Below, piece by piece: positions 7,896 through 18,785 of a stretch of DNA of 57,104 nt; the stretch's first letter is position 1, and each line of letters opens with the position of its first letter. Position numbers and translations under genes: made by a program. Under the pieces are notes generated by a model. That model made no database searches, was not told the DNA's origin, and saw nothing but the letters and a program-made list of their open reading frames with translations. Where the stretch lies: the NCBI RefSeq assembly GCF_000355905.1, contig NZ_APLF01000013.1, forward strand, positions 119 through 57,222. Reading direction: 5' to 3'. This DNA is from Psychroflexus gondwanensis ACAM 44. GTDB taxonomy: Bacteria > Bacteroidota > Bacteroidia > Flavobacteriales > Flavobacteriaceae.

Positions 7896-8790
7896 AGCCT
7901 ATCACTTACCAGTTTTGCTAAAAGAAAGCGTTGATGGCATGTCTATACAGCCCGATGGGACTTATGTAGATGTGACCTTTGGAGGTGGTGGCCATTCGGC
8001 TGAGATTTTATCTCGACTTGGAGAAAAAGGGCGGCTTTTTGCTTTCGATCAAGATCAAGATGCTCAAGAAAATAGTATAGACGATCCGAGGTTCACCTTA
8101 ATCCCGGCCAATTTCAGATTTATAAAGCGCTTTTTAAGGCTAGAAGGGGTGAAAGAAGTTGATGGAATTTTAGGCGATTTTGGAGTCTCCTCACATCAAT
8201 TTGATAAAGGAGAACGTGGATTTTCCATTCGGTTTGAAGCTGAATTGGATATGAGAATGGATCAAAACACGGGCTTAAGTGCTTCAGAATTGGTGAACAC
8301 TTATTCCCAAGAGCAATTAGCTCAATTGATCTGGCAGTATGGTGAAATCAAAATGTCACGGAAACTTGCTAACGCCATTGTTGAACGTAGAAGTAATGAG
8401 CCTATTAAATCTACAAAGGATTTAAATGATTTGTTAACGCCTTTTTTCCCTCCGACTAAGGTGAATAAATTTTTAGCACAGGTTTACCAAGCTATCCGTA
8501 TTGAAGTGAATCAGGAAATGGAGGCTTTAAAAGAGTTTTTGCTTCAAACTTCAGAATTGATGACCAAAGGCGGGAGGCTAAGTCTGATTTCGTATCACTC
8601 TTTAGAAGACCGTTTGGTAAAAAGATTTATTAGGGATGGGAAGTTTTCTGGTGCTCCCGAAAAAGACTTTTATGGAAATATGCTGGTGCCTTTTAAAAAA
8701 GTGGGGAAAATGATAACTCCAGGCGCTACAGAATTACAGGAAAACAAAAGATCTAGAAGTGCGAAATTAAGAATAGGAGAAAAATTATAA
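7879..8790 (+). CDS. rsmH: 16S rRNA (cytosine1402-N4)-methyltransferase RsmH
   Basis: A 303-residue SAM-dependent methyltransferase, formerly MraW, that modifies C1402 in the ribosomal P site. Visible signatures are YHLPVLLKESVDG at the start, the SAM loop DVTFGGGGHS at 31-40, GILGDFGVSSHQFD, the GFSIRFEAELDMRMD block and the late SLISYHSLEDRLVKRF motif. Starts at 7879 or 7885 are both possible, differing by two residues; both overlap mraZ, so translation is probably coupled. Confidence 0.95.
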   Translation: MIMTSKAYHLPVLLKESVDGMSIQPDGTYVDVTFGGGGHSAEILSRLGEKGRLFAFDQDQDAQENSIDDPRFTLIPANFRFIKRFLRLEGVKEVDGILGDFGVSSHQFDKGERGFSIRFEAELDMRMDQNTGLSASELVNTYSQEQLAQLIWQYGEIKMSRKLANAIVERRSNEPIKSTKDLNDLLTPFFPPTKVNKFLAQVYQAIRIEVNQEMEALKEFLLQTSELMTKGGRLSLISYHSLEDRLVKRFIRDGKFSGAPEKDFYGNMLVPFKKVGKMITPGATELQENKRSRSAKLRIGEKL

Positions 8791-8792
8791 AG

Positions 8793-9107
8793 ATGAAAAC
8801 GGGTTTAGCAAATATTCTAAAAGGGAAGTTTTTGGTAAGCGATGGTGCTTTCAACCATTGGGTTTTCATTGTTTTTTGTGCTTTGCTGGCTATCATTATG
8901 ATTGCGAGTTCACACAGTGCAGAACGAAAAGTATATCAAGTTGCAGAACTCAACCAGCAACTTAGAGAGTTAAGAAGCGAATTTGTAGACACACGTAAAA
9001 CGGTGATGCAAAAGAAAATGGAATCCAACGTAGCTAAAAAAATGGAGAAGCGTTCCATTGGATTGTCGGATCAGCGTCCCTACAAAATCACCATAAAATC
9101 TCAATAA
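8793..9107 (+). CDS. ftsL: FtsL-like cell division protein
   Basis: A 104-residue single-pass membrane protein: a short cytoplasmic N-terminus, one membrane segment at about 23-41 (WVFIVFCALLAIIMIASS), then a periplasmic coiled-coil stretch rich in Q, L, R and E. The topology, length and position between rsmH and ftsI identify the Bacteroidota FtsL-type protein, which is poorly conserved in sequence. In E. coli FtsL works with FtsB and FtsQ to activate FtsW-FtsI. No ftsB is visible in this window. ftsI starts two bases after the stop. Confidence 0.85.
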   Translation: MKTGLANILKGKFLVSDGAFNHWVFIVFCALLAIIMIASSHSAERKVYQVAELNQQLRELRSEFVDTRKTVMQKKMESNVAKKMEKRSIGLSDQRPYKITIKSQ

Positions 9108-9108
9108 A

Positions 9109-11073
9109 ATGACAACAGATAAAAGCATTTTAAGGCGGTTTTATATCATTGCAGCTTTACTTGTACTTGTGTTTATGGGGATGGGATACAAATTATTTGA
9201 TATCCAAATCGTTGAAGGACAAAAGTATAAGGATATCGCCCAGCAAACCGTGTTTAGAAATTTCAATATTGAACCCAACCGAGGGAATCTCTATGATACC
9301 AATATGAACTTGCTGGCTACATCGGTTCCTAAATACGATATTAGATTTGACGCGGTTACTGTTTCTGAAGCCAATTTCCAAAAGTATGCTTCAGCTTTAG
9401 CTACAGAATTATCGAAAATGCTAGGAGGTTCTAAGGACGATTATCTTCGAAAACTTAAAAGAGCGCGTGTCATTAAAAATAGATATGTCTTAATTGCCAA
9501 GCAACTCGATTATTCAGATTATATCAAGATTCGAGAATTTCCTTTATTTAATCTGGGCCCTTACAAGGGTGGATTTATCGCTGAACAATCTACAGTTCGT
9601 GAAAATCCGTTAGGCAAAATTGGTGAACGAACCGTAGGTTTTGGAAACGTAGGCCTTGAAGGTGCTTTTGATGAATACTTAAAGGGGAAACAAGGTCAAC
9701 GCTTAAAACAGAAAATCGCTAAAGGACAGTGGAAGCCTATAAGTGATGTTAACGAGGTTGAGCCCGAAGACGGATACGATGTTATTTCTACGATAGATGT
9801 AAATATCCAGGATGTTGCGCATCATGCTTTACTGGAACAGTTGGAAAAATTTGAAGCCGATCATGGAAGTGTCGTGGTTATGGAAACCAAAACGGGAGAG
9901 ATTAAGGCGATTTCAAATTTAGGTCGAATTAAAAATTCAACAAAGTATTACGAGAAACTCAACTACGCTGTTTACGAGCCTCACGAGCCAGGTTCTACTT
10001 TTAAGTTGATGAGTATGGCGGCAGCGCTTGAAGATAGAGTGATCGATACCAGTACTGTTTTTGATACTGAAAAAGGAATGGTTCAGTTTTTTGATCGAAA
10101 AGTTTACGATTCAAAACGCGGTGGTTACGGAAAAATCTCTGCTGCAAAAGCTTTTGAGGTTTCTTCCAATACGGCTTTTGCTAAAATGATTTATAATAAT
10201 TATAAAGATGATCCAGAGCGATTTGTAAATCGCCTCTACAATATGGGGCTTAATGAAAAGATAGGTTTGAAAATTAAAGGAGAAGGTGAGCCCAAAATTC
10301 CACATCCTGAAGATTCTAATTGGTATGGAACCACCTTGCCTTGGATGTCTTTTGGTTATGGGGTTTCTTTAACCTCTTTGCAAATCCTCACGTTTTACAA
10401 CGCTATTGCCAACGATGGTGTAAAGATAAAACCGAAATTTATAAAAGAAGTTAGAGATAAAAATACCTTAATCGAATCCTACGTAGAGCCTATTTTAGAA
10501 GAAAGCATTTGTTCTGAGGAAACAGCAAAAAAACTTCAGGCCATGATGAAAAAAGTCGTGGAAGAGGGAACGGGTAGCAATATTTACAACCCCAACTTTT
10601 CTATGGCGGGCAAAACAGGAACCTGCCAAACAGAATACTGGATAGAGTCTGGGCGGTATGTATCCTCCTTTGTAGGTTACTTTCCTGCGGAAGCTCCTAA
10701 ATATTCTTGCATAGTGGTTATTCATAAACCAAATCCTGAAATCGGCTATTATGGGAGTACAGTAGCGGCACCTGTTTTTGAAAAGATTGCTCAAAAGATT
10801 TTTATAGATACTCCTCTTAAAGATGAGATGCTTAGGGAAGCTATCCCTTCCAATTTTGCATCTTCTTCCTATGAAAATTACTATGAAACCTCTCAAAAAT
10901 ATAAAACTATAATGCCAGATTTAACTGGCTACCCAGCTATGGATGCGGTTTCTATTTTGGAGAATTTAGGTTTGCAAGTCAATTTAATTGGACAAGGAAC
11001 AGTGATAAAGCAATCGATTAAAAAAGGAAGTAAAATTTCAAATAACCAACGTATAAATCTGATTTCAAGTTGA
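9109..11073 (+). CDS. ftsI: Division transpeptidase FtsI (PBP3) with PASTA domain
   Basis: A 654-residue class B penicillin-binding protein that cross-links septal peptidoglycan together with FtsW. After a short N-terminus there is one membrane anchor at about 11-29, a dimerisation/pedestal domain starting near VFRNFNIEPNRGNLYD, and a transpeptidase domain with STFK (catalytic S296), SSN at 352-354 and KTG at 502-504. A single PASTA domain closes the protein (about 595-654), a fusion that E. coli FtsI lacks but that is usual in Bacteroidota. Its stop codon overlaps the murE start by four bases. Confidence 0.95.
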   Translation: MTTDKSILRRFYIIAALLVLVFMGMGYKLFDIQIVEGQKYKDIAQQTVFRNFNIEPNRGNLYDTNMNLLATSVPKYDIRFDAVTVSEANFQKYASALATELSKMLGGSKDDYLRKLKRARVIKNRYVLIAKQLDYSDYIKIREFPLFNLGPYKGGFIAEQSTVRENPLGKIGERTVGFGNVGLEGAFDEYLKGKQGQRLKQKIAKGQWKPISDVNEVEPEDGYDVISTIDVNIQDVAHHALLEQLEKFEADHGSVVVMETKTGEIKAISNLGRIKNSTKYYEKLNYAVYEPHEPGSTFKLMSMAAALEDRVIDTSTVFDTEKGMVQFFDRKVYDSKRGGYGKISAAKAFEVSSNTAFAKMIYNNYKDDPERFVNRLYNMGLNEKIGLKIKGEGEPKIPHPEDSNWYGTTLPWMSFGYGVSLTSLQILTFYNAIANDGVKIKPKFIKEVRDKNTLIESYVEPILEESICSEETAKKLQAMMKKVVEEGTGSNIYNPNFSMAGKTGTCQTEYWIESGRYVSSFVGYFPAEAPKYSCIVVIHKPNPEIGYYGSTVAAPVFEKIAQKIFIDTPLKDEMLREAIPSNFASSSYENYYETSQKYKTIMPDLTGYPAMDAVSILENLGLQVNLIGQGTVIKQSIKKGSKISNNQRINLISS

Positions 11074-12533
11074 GAGTTTTAAAAGACATATTATATAAAG
11101 TGGCGATAGAATCTGTAAAGGGTTCTACGGCGGTAGATATCAAAAAAATTCATTTTGATAGCCGATTAATTTCAGCTCAAGATGTATTTGTGGCTATAAA
11201 AGGCGAAACTGCAGATGGCCATGAATTTATAGAAACGGCTGTCGCAAAAGGTGCTAATGTAATTGTTTGTGAAGAATTTCCTACTGAGCTTACTCCGGAA
11301 GTGTCTTATATACATGTAAAAGATTGTCGAGAGGCATTAGCCGTAATGGCTTCCAATTATTACGATAATCCTTCTGCCAATTTGAAGCTTATTGGGGTGA
11401 CTGGAACAAACGGTAAAACGACAGTAACCTCTTTGTTATATCAGATGTTTAAGGCTTTAGGGTTTAAAGTAGGATTAATTTCAACAGTAGTCATCAAAGT
11501 AGATGACAAAGATTATCCAACAAAGCTTACCACTCCAGATTCTTTAACTATCAATTCTTATTTAAAAGAAATGAACGAAGTTGGGATAGAATTTTGCTTT
11601 ATGGAAGTGAGTTCTCACGGGATTGCTCAACACAGAACATTAGGTCTCGATTTTGAAGGAGGGGTTTTTACGAACTTATCTCAAGATCACTTAGATTATC
11701 ACAAGACGTTTGCAGAATATAGAAATGTTAAGAAGAGGTTTTTCGATCAGTTGTCCAAAAAAGCATTCGCCTTAACCAACGTGGATGATAAAAATGGAAA
11801 TTACATGCTTCAAAATACAAAAGCAAAAACCTTTGGTTATGGAGTTAAAAACCTAACAGATTACAAAGTAAAGATTTTAGAAAAAAGCTTTTCTGGCTTA
11901 AAACTCAATATCAACGGCACCGAAGTTTGGTCAAGGTTTATTGGAGATTTTAATGCTTATAATTTACTGGCCGTTTATGCAGTTGCAGACTTACTTGAAG
12001 TTGAAGCTATCGAGAATCTTCAGTACTTGAGTCAGTTGAAACCCGTGGACGGAAGATACCAACATCATGTGTCTTCAACCGGCATACATATCATTGTGGA
12101 TTACGCTCACACGCCCGATGCTTTAAAAAATGTACTTCAGACTACCAATGCTATACGAACAAGAAGTGAAGAGCTTATTACTGTAATGGGTTGTGGTGGA
12201 GATCGCGATACCACTAAGCGTCCTCTTATGGGCAAAATTGCTGGAAATTTGAGTACAAAAGTGATTTTCACTAGCGACAATCCACGTACAGAAGATCCAG
12301 ACTCCATCATTAACGATATTGAGAAAGGGGTAGAGCCTCAAGATGTTTCCAAGACTTTGAGTATAACCTCTAGACTACAGGCCATAAAGACAGCTTGTAA
12401 CTTGGCACAACAGAGGGATATTATATTAATCGCAGGAAAAGGTCACGAAACCTACCAAGAAATTAATGGGGTGCGATCAGATTTCGATGATCTAAAAATT
12501 GTAAAAGAGCTATTAGACCAACTTAACAAATAA
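11070..12533 (+). CDS. murE: UDP-MurNAc-tripeptide synthetase MurE (meso-DAP type)
   Basis: A 487-residue cytoplasmic Mur ligase that adds the third residue to UDP-MurNAc-L-Ala-D-Glu. The ATP loop GVTGTNGKTT is at 109-118, and the substrate-selecting motif DNPR at 403-406 indicates meso-diaminopimelate rather than lysine. Other family blocks are VSSHGIAQHR and VDYAHTPDAL. The start is TTG at 11070 in a TTGA overlap with the ftsI stop, a typical coupled junction. No murF follows; that gene is evidently elsewhere. Confidence 0.95.
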   Translation: MRVLKDILYKVAIESVKGSTAVDIKKIHFDSRLISAQDVFVAIKGETADGHEFIETAVAKGANVIVCEEFPTELTPEVSYIHVKDCREALAVMASNYYDNPSANLKLIGVTGTNGKTTVTSLLYQMFKALGFKVGLISTVVIKVDDKDYPTKLTTPDSLTINSYLKEMNEVGIEFCFMEVSSHGIAQHRTLGLDFEGGVFTNLSQDHLDYHKTFAEYRNVKKRFFDQLSKKAFALTNVDDKNGNYMLQNTKAKTFGYGVKNLTDYKVKILEKSFSGLKLNINGTEVWSRFIGDFNAYNLLAVYAVADLLEVEAIENLQYLSQLKPVDGRYQHHVSSTGIHIIVDYAHTPDALKNVLQTTNAIRTRSEELITVMGCGGDRDTTKRPLMGKIAGNLSTKVIFTSDNPRTEDPDSIINDIEKGVEPQDVSKTLSITSRLQAIKTACNLAQQRDIILIAGKGHETYQEINGVRSDFDDLKIVKELLDQLNK

Positions 12534-12536
12534 GAT

Positions 12537-13757
12537 ATGCTTTATCATTTATTTGAATTCTTAGAAAACAATTACGATTTGCCTGGCGCTCGCTTGTTTC
12601 AATATATCTCTTTTAGAGCTGCATTTGCGATCATTCTATCTCTTTCAATTTCTACAATTTTCGGTAAGCGTATTATCCTTTTTCTACAGAGAAAGCAAAT
12701 AGGAGAAAGTGTTAGGGAGCTGGGTTTAGAAGGTCAAAAGGAAAAAGCTGGCACACCTACAATGGGTGGACTTATCATAATTATGTCTACCCTTATTCCT
12801 GTATTATTATTGGCTCAGTTGAATAATATTTATGTCATCCTCCTAATTGTTACCACCATCTGGATGGGAGCTATTGGATTTTTGGATGATTATATTAAAA
12901 TCACCAAAAAAAACAAGGAAGGTTTAAAGGGAAAATTTAAAATCGTTGGGCAGGTTGGTTTGGGAATATTTGTAGGAGCAGTGATGTATTTTCATCCCGA
13001 TGTTACAGTTCGATCGGACAACAAAGTAACGACGACAAATAATGTTCAAATGATTTCTGAGACTTCGCCAGAAGAGAAATCTACAACGACGACTATTCCT
13101 TTTTTCAAGAATAACGAATTGGACTATACCAAAGCAATCTCTTGGATAAGTGAAGGCGCAAAAAGCTATGCATGGCTCATTTTTATTCCTATTGTCATTA
13201 TTATTGTGACTGCCGTTTCCAATGGTGCTAATTTGACCGATGGAATTGATGGACTTGCAGCAGGGAGTTCTGCGATTATAGTCCTTACTCTGGGTATTTT
13301 TGCTTGGGTATCTGGAAATGTTATTTTCTCTGATTATTTAAATGTCATGAACATTCCTAGGTCTGGAGAAATGACTGTTTTTATTACCGCTTTTGCAGGA
13401 GCTTTAGTAGGATTTCTATGGTACAATACCTATCCCGCTCAAGTATTTATGGGAGACACAGGGAGTTTAACCATTGGAGGGATTATAGCTGTAATAGCTA
13501 TTGCAACCCGTAAAGAGTTACTCATTCCTATTCTGTGTGGAATTTTCTTTATTGAAATTTTATCCGTTATCTTTCAAGTAGGCTGGTTCAAATACACCAA
13601 GAAAAGAACTGGACAAGGCCGACGTATATTTTTAATGTCGCCTTTGCACCATCATTATCAAAAGCTAGGATTCCACGAGTCAAAAATTGCTGTTAGATTT
13701 TGGATTATCGGGATTTTACTGGCTGTAATCACTATTGTAACCCTAAAAATTCGATAA
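12537..13757 (+). CDS. mraY: Phospho-MurNAc-pentapeptide transferase MraY
   Basis: A 406-residue polytopic membrane enzyme that makes lipid I from undecaprenyl phosphate and UDP-MurNAc-pentapeptide. The motifs [32 protein letters not shown] and [11 protein letters not shown] near the end are all present. It is longer than E. coli MraY (360 residues) mainly because of a Ser/Thr-rich insert of about 45 residues around 160-205, between transmembrane segments. murD starts at the next base after its stop codon. Confidence 0.96.
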   Translation: MLYHLFEFLENNYDLPGARLFQYISFRAAFAIILSLSISTIFGKRIILFLQRKQIGESVRELGLEGQKEKAGTPTMGGLIIIMSTLIPVLLLAQLNNIYVILLIVTTIWMGAIGFLDDYIKITKKNKEGLKGKFKIVGQVGLGIFVGAVMYFHPDVTVRSDNKVTTTNNVQMISETSPEEKSTTTTIPFFKNNELDYTKAISWISEGAKSYAWLIFIPIVIIIVTAVSNGANLTDGIDGLAAGSSAIIVLTLGIFAWVSGNVIFSDYLNVMNIPRSGEMTVFITAFAGALVGFLWYNTYPAQVFMGDTGSLTIGGIIAVIAIATRKELLIPILCGIFFIEILSVIFQVGWFKYTKKRTGQGRRIFLMSPLHHHYQKLGFHESKIAVRFWIIGILLAVITIVTLKIR

Positions 13758-15101
13758 ATGGAAAAACTGATCGTTTTAGGGGGAGGTGAAAGTGGCGTAG
13801 GCGCAGCCATTCTGGGAAAAGACAAATCCTATGATGTGTTTTTGTCTGATTTTTCAAAGCTAAAGCCAAAATTTAGAGCCAAACTCAAAAAAGAGGACAT
13901 CGACTTTGAAGAAGGGGGACATACTGTTTCTAGATTACAGGAGGCAGATCTTATTGTAAAAAGCCCTGGTATTTCAGATGATCTTGAGGTGATCAAAAAT
14001 CTTCGAGAACGCGGTATAAAGATCATTTCAGAAATTGAATTTGCATCCTGGTTTACAGATGCTAATATTATTGGGATCACAGGCTCCAACGGGAAAACTA
14101 CTGTCACCAATATGGTGTATCATATTTTGAGGAATGCAGGTTTATCGGTCTCCATGGCTGGGAATGTAGGATTTAGTTTCGCTGAACAGGTCGCTAGACA
14201 AAGCTTTCATAATTACGTTTTGGAGCTGAGTAGTTTTCAGTTGGACGGCGTAGAAGAGTTTAGACCTCATATTGCTATTTTAACCAGTATTACACCAGAT
14301 CACTTAGATCGTTATCACAATAATTTCCAAGAATATATTCAGGCAAAATTCAAAATCACAAAAAATCAAACTAAAGACGATTTCCTTATTTACAATAAAG
14401 ATGACGAGGTGATTGTGAATTGGCTAGCAAAAAATACGGTAAGAGCGCAGTTAATCCCTTTTACTAAGACTACGATAATGGCTGACCTTTCGGCTTTTAT
14501 AGAGGATAATAAAATAAATATAAAACTAAACCATAACTTATTTACTATGTCTGTTAACGATTTAGCCGTAAAAGGCGACCACAATACAAGAAATGCAATG
14601 GCGGCATCCACAGCAGCCCGATTATTAAAAATAAGAAAGCAAACTATCCGAGAAAGTATGGAAAGCTTTCAGGGGGTTGAGCATCGGCTAGAGCAATTAG
14701 GAAAAATAAATAAGGTAGCCTTTATTAACGATTCTAAAGCGACTAATGTTAATGCTACCTTTTATGCTTTGGATAGTATGACAGCGCCAACAGTTTGGAT
14801 CGTTGGGGGAGTAGATAAGGGAAATGTCTATGAAGACTTACTTCCTTTAGTCAATGAAAAAGTAAAAGCTATTGTATGTTTAGGAATAGACAATCAGAAA
14901 ATATACAATGCTTTTAGCAACTGTGTAGATACAATCATTGAATCTTCAAATATGCCTGATGCTGTTGCAAAAGCATATGGATTGACAGAGGATAATGATG
15001 CAGTGCTTTTATCTCCTGCCTGTGCTAGTTTCGATCTCTTTGAAAATTACGAAGACAGGGGAAGACAATTTAAAGATGCAGTTCACTACCTAAAAAAATA
15101 A
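13758..15101 (+). CDS. murD: UDP-MurNAc-L-alanine:D-glutamate ligase MurD
   Basis: A 447-residue cytoplasmic Mur ligase adding D-glutamate. The N-terminal Rossmann-like domain opens with VLGGGESGVGAA, the ATP loop is GITGSNGKTT at about 108-117, and the central block ELSSFQLDGVE and the C-terminal motif FINDSKATN and LSPACASFDLFENYEDRG are typical of MurD. It lies immediately after mraY and five bases before ftsW. Confidence 0.96.
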   Translation: MEKLIVLGGGESGVGAAILGKDKSYDVFLSDFSKLKPKFRAKLKKEDIDFEEGGHTVSRLQEADLIVKSPGISDDLEVIKNLRERGIKIISEIEFASWFTDANIIGITGSNGKTTVTNMVYHILRNAGLSVSMAGNVGFSFAEQVARQSFHNYVLELSSFQLDGVEEFRPHIAILTSITPDHLDRYHNNFQEYIQAKFKITKNQTKDDFLIYNKDDEVIVNWLAKNTVRAQLIPFTKTTIMADLSAFIEDNKINIKLNHNLFTMSVNDLAVKGDHNTRNAMAASTAARLLKIRKQTIRESMESFQGVEHRLEQLGKINKVAFINDSKATNVNATFYALDSMTAPTVWIVGGVDKGNVYEDLLPLVNEKVKAIVCLGIDNQKIYNAFSNCVDTIIESSNMPDAVAKAYGLTEDNDAVLLSPACASFDLFENYEDRGRQFKDAVHYLKK

Positions 15102-15106
15102 ACGAA

Positions 15107-16348
15107 ATGTCAACAAGCACAGGACTGACAGATTTTTTGAGAAGTATTAAGGGCGATAGGATGTTATGGTCTGTGGCTGCGCTTTTAGCTATTTTCTCCT
15201 TCATTCCCGTGTATAGTGCCTCTAGTAACTTAGCCTATCTCAATGGAGCGAGTGGAAGTACCTTTGCTTATTTGATCAAACATTTTATCCATTTGGTATT
15301 AGGATTTTCAATCCTGTATGCCACTCATAAAATACCTTATCGCTATTTCAGAGGCTTGTCTATAATTTTATTACCTATTGTAATTGTATTATTGATTGTG
15401 ACCCTTCTCCAAGGAACAACGATGCAAGGAGCTAATGCAAGCCGTTGGATACAAGTCCCTATTGTAAACTTTTCCTTCCAGACTTCAACTTTAGCTTCAG
15501 TGGTTTTACTGATTTATGTCGCGAGGTATTTATCAAAAATAAAAGATACTGAATATACCTTTAAAGAAACGATCCTACCGCTGTGGGTTCCGGTATTTCT
15601 CGTGGTAGGACTTATTCTACCTGCAAATTTTTCAACAGCCGCAATCATCTTCTTTATAGTTCTAATCCTCACTTTTGTAGGAGGTTATAGTATGAAATAT
15701 ACAGGAGCTATTGTAGGTATTGGTATGTTAAGTCTGGTTTTATTTGGACTTACCGCCAAAGCTTTTCCAGATTTATTTCCAAATAGAGTAGATACCTGGA
15801 TAAGTCGAATAGAGACTTTTACTCAAGATGAACAAAGCAAAGAACAATATCAAGTTGAAAAGGCCAAAATAGCCATTGCAACCGGAGGGATTACTGGAAA
15901 TGGTATTGGCAAAAGTGTGCAGCGTAATTTTTTACCGCAATCCTCTTCAGATTTTATCTATGCCATTATCGTAGAAGAAATGGGAATGGTAGGTGGATTG
16001 GGGGTGATCTTAGCTTACTTATTTATGTTGTATAGAATGGCCATTATCGTTACAAAATCAGAAACAGCCTACGGCAGGTTATTGGTGATTGCTGCGGGTA
16101 TTCCTATTATTTTTCAGGCTTTTGTGAATATAGCCGTAGCGGTTGAGTTTTTGCCAGTGACAGGTCAAACCCTACCACTGGTGGGAAGTGGAGGAACATC
16201 CATTTGGATGACGTGTTTATCCCTAGGTATTGTTATTAGCGTAAGTGCAAATAACGAAGTCAGATCAATAGCTGAAGCCAAAGAGAAGGAGAGAGAAGAC
16301 AATAAAGCGATAGAAAACCCATTAGAAGTCTTAAGCGAAACGATATGA
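15107..16348 (+). CDS. ftsW: Septal peptidoglycan polymerase FtsW (SEDS family)
   Basis: A 413-residue polytopic SEDS protein. FtsW polymerises glycan strands from lipid II in complex with FtsI. Signatures include [11 protein letters not shown], a conserved SEDS block with the essential aspartate region [14 protein letters not shown], and [10 protein letters not shown] near the last helices. About ten membrane segments can be counted. The C-terminus is a charged cytoplasmic tail. Its stop overlaps the start of murG by four bases. Confidence 0.95.
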   Translation: MSTSTGLTDFLRSIKGDRMLWSVAALLAIFSFIPVYSASSNLAYLNGASGSTFAYLIKHFIHLVLGFSILYATHKIPYRYFRGLSIILLPIVIVLLIVTLLQGTTMQGANASRWIQVPIVNFSFQTSTLASVVLLIYVARYLSKIKDTEYTFKETILPLWVPVFLVVGLILPANFSTAAIIFFIVLILTFVGGYSMKYTGAIVGIGMLSLVLFGLTAKAFPDLFPNRVDTWISRIETFTQDEQSKEQYQVEKAKIAIATGGITGNGIGKSVQRNFLPQSSSDFIYAIIVEEMGMVGGLGVILAYLFMLYRMAIIVTKSETAYGRLLVIAAGIPIIFQAFVNIAVAVEFLPVTGQTLPLVGSGGTSIWMTCLSLGIVISVSANNEVRSIAEAKEKEREDNKAIENPLEVLSETI

Positions 16349-17442
16349 GTACGAAGCGATACATGATTTCAGGAGGAGGAACTGGTGGACATATCTACCC
16401 GGCTATCGCTATTGCAGAAGAATTAAAATTTAGATTTCCAGATGCCGAGTTTTTATTTGTTGGAGCTAAAGGAAAAATGGAAATGACTAAAGTTCCAGAA
16501 GCAGGTTTCAAAATTGAAGGACTATGGATATCGGGGATTCAGCGGAAACTAACTCTTGGCAACCTTTTGTTTCCTCTAAAGCTGATTAATTCTATGTTGA
16601 AATCTAGAGCATTAATAAAAGCATTTAAGCCTAATGTCGTGATAGGAACAGGTGGATTTGCTAGTGGACCACTACTGAAAATGGCTTCACTATTAAAAAT
16701 TCCAAGCCTTATCCAAGAGCAAAATGCTTATGCTGGAGTGACCAATAAATGGTTAGCTGGCAAAGCCGATTCTATTTGTGTAGCTTACGAGGGAATGGAC
16801 CGTTTATTCCCTAAGCAAAAACTTATTTTGTCAGGGAATCCAGTTCGAAAGGATTTGTTGGATATAGCTGATAAAAGTGACTTGGGTATAAAGCACTTTC
16901 AACTTGATCCGTCAAAAAGAACACTTCTAGTGATTGGAGGGAGTTTAGGTTCACAGAGAATCAATGAGTTGATTGCAAGTCAATTGGATTTATTCAAAGC
17001 GGAAGATCTTCAAGTGATCTGGCAATGTGGTAAGATCTACTTCGATCGCTACACCTCCCTAACTTCGGACACTGTAAAGGTTGAAAAATTTATTTCTAAA
17101 ATGGACTTGGCCTATGCGTCTGCGGATGTCATCATATCCAGAGCTGGTGCAGGTGCGGTGAGTGAATTGAGTTTAGTGGGAAAACCAGTGATTTTTATTC
17201 CTTCGCCAAATGTAGCTGAAGACCATCAAACTAAAAATGCGAAATCCATAGAAGATAAAGAGGCAGCGATAATGCTAAAAGAAAGTGATTTGGAAAAGCA
17301 TTTTGAATCTGTATTTAAAGACTTAATCTCCAGTGAACACCTTCAAGAAAAGTTGTCTCAGAATATTTTGAAATTAGCAAAACCCAACGCGACAAAGACT
17401 ATTGTAGACCAAATTGAACGAATAGAAAACAAAAGTAAATGA
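16345..17442 (+). CDS. murG: Lipid II synthase MurG (N-acetylglucosaminyltransferase)
   Basis: A 365-residue GT28 glycosyltransferase that adds GlcNAc to lipid I on the inner face of the membrane. Visible motifs are the glycine loop [11 protein letters not shown] near the start, [21 protein letters not shown], the second glycine loop [11 protein letters not shown] and the donor-binding block [17 protein letters not shown]. The length is standard. It overlaps both ftsW and murC by four bases. Confidence 0.96.
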   Translation: MSTKRYMISGGGTGGHIYPAIAIAEELKFRFPDAEFLFVGAKGKMEMTKVPEAGFKIEGLWISGIQRKLTLGNLLFPLKLINSMLKSRALIKAFKPNVVIGTGGFASGPLLKMASLLKIPSLIQEQNAYAGVTNKWLAGKADSICVAYEGMDRLFPKQKLILSGNPVRKDLLDIADKSDLGIKHFQLDPSKRTLLVIGGSLGSQRINELIASQLDLFKAEDLQVIWQCGKIYFDRYTSLTSDTVKVEKFISKMDLAYASADVIISRAGAGAVSELSLVGKPVIFIPSPNVAEDHQTKNAKSIEDKEAAIMLKESDLEKHFESVFKDLISSEHLQEKLSQNILKLAKPNATKTIVDQIERIENKSK

Positions 17443-18785
17443 AGCCAATACAACAGTATACACACATTTTTTTTATCGGTATCGGAGGTATCGGGATGAG
17501 TGCATTGGCTAGATACTTCAACCAAAAGGAATTGAAGGTGTTGGGTTACGATAAGACCAAAACCGAACTCACTCAAACTCTTACAGAAGAAGGTGTTGAG
17601 GTATATTATCAGCAAAAAATCGAAGAGAACGTTTTGAAAACTCTTCCTCAGGAGTCTACTTTAGTGGTGTTTACCCCTGCCATTTCTTCAAATTCCATTC
17701 TGGTTAATTATTTCAAAGCCAATGGTTTTGATATGTATAAACGGGCTTTTATTCTAGGTGAAATCACTAAAAATTTGCCAACTCTTGCCGTAGCAGGAAC
17801 TCACGGTAAAACGACAACTTCAGCGATATTAACTCATATTTTAAAAGCAAACCAGATCAAGTTAACCGCCTTTTGTGGGGGTATTCTCCAAAATTATAAG
17901 ACCAATTATATCGGAGATGGAGATGACGTCGTCGTTATAGAAGCAGATGAATTTGATAGATCCTTCCTTCAATTACATCCTTCTGCTGCAGTAATTACTT
18001 CTATGGATGCAGATCATTTAGATATTTATGGAACAAGCGAAAGTCTGACTTTAGCATTTCAAGAGTTTTCAAATTTGGTCCCTAAAGGTCATCTCTACGC
18101 AAACTCGACTCTAGATATTAAGGCTCAATCTATAGCAGTAAATCATTCTGCCGACTATAGCATTCAACATATCAAAATAGAAAACGGTAGTTATAGGTTC
18201 GATTTTAAGTCTGAGAATTTCAATCTTAAGGACATTCAGTTTTCACTTCCTGGTCAACATAACCTATTCAATGCAGCAGCAGCTTTGTGTCTAGCTATCG
18301 ATTTTAAACCTAGCTATGCAGATCGCTTCGCCAAAGCCTTGGCTAGTTTTGAAGGCGTGCAAAGGCGTTTCAATTATGTATACAAATCGGATCTTTTGAT
18401 AGTGATCGATGATTATGCTCATCATCCTAAAGAAATTGATGCAGTGCATCAAGCTATTTCAGAAATGCATCCCGAAAAGAAATCTGTGGTCATCTTTCAG
18501 CCTCATCTTTTTTCCAGAACAAAAGATTTTGCAGATGAGTTTGCGAAAAGCTTAGCTCAATTTGATGAGGTAAATCTTTTAGATATTTATCCAGCAAGAG
18601 AAGAACCTATCGAAGGTATTACCTCTAAGTTTTTGTTGGAGTTGATCGATCACCCTAAAAAGCAACTTATTTCAAAAAATGATATAGAGAATAGAATTCA
18701 AAAGGCTAGCGAAGAAGTTATAGTTCTACTAGGAGCAGGAGACATAGGGGTAGAGGCTTCAAAAATTTCAAAATTATTAAAATGA
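17439..18785 (+). CDS. murC: UDP-MurNAc:L-alanine ligase MurC
   Basis: A 448-residue Mur ligase adding the first amino acid to UDP-MurNAc. It starts with [14 protein letters not shown], has the ATP loop [11 protein letters not shown] at about 117-127, [12 protein letters not shown], the ATP/Mg block [15 protein letters not shown], and [10 protein letters not shown] and [11 protein letters not shown] in the last domain. Start and stop both overlap the neighbouring genes by four bases. Confidence 0.96.
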   Translation: MKPIQQYTHIFFIGIGGIGMSALARYFNQKELKVLGYDKTKTELTQTLTEEGVEVYYQQKIEENVLKTLPQESTLVVFTPAISSNSILVNYFKANGFDMYKRAFILGEITKNLPTLAVAGTHGKTTTSAILTHILKANQIKLTAFCGGILQNYKTNYIGDGDDVVVIEADEFDRSFLQLHPSAAVITSMDADHLDIYGTSESLTLAFQEFSNLVPKGHLYANSTLDIKAQSIAVNHSADYSIQHIKIENGSYRFDFKSENFNLKDIQFSLPGQHNLFNAAAALCLAIDFKPSYADRFAKALASFEGVQRRFNYVYKSDLLIVIDDYAHHPKEIDAVHQAISEMHPEKKSVVIFQPHLFSRTKDFADEFAKSLAQFDEVNLLDIYPAREEPIEGITSKFLLELIDHPKKQLISKNDIENRIQKASEEVIVLLGAGDIGVEASKISKLLK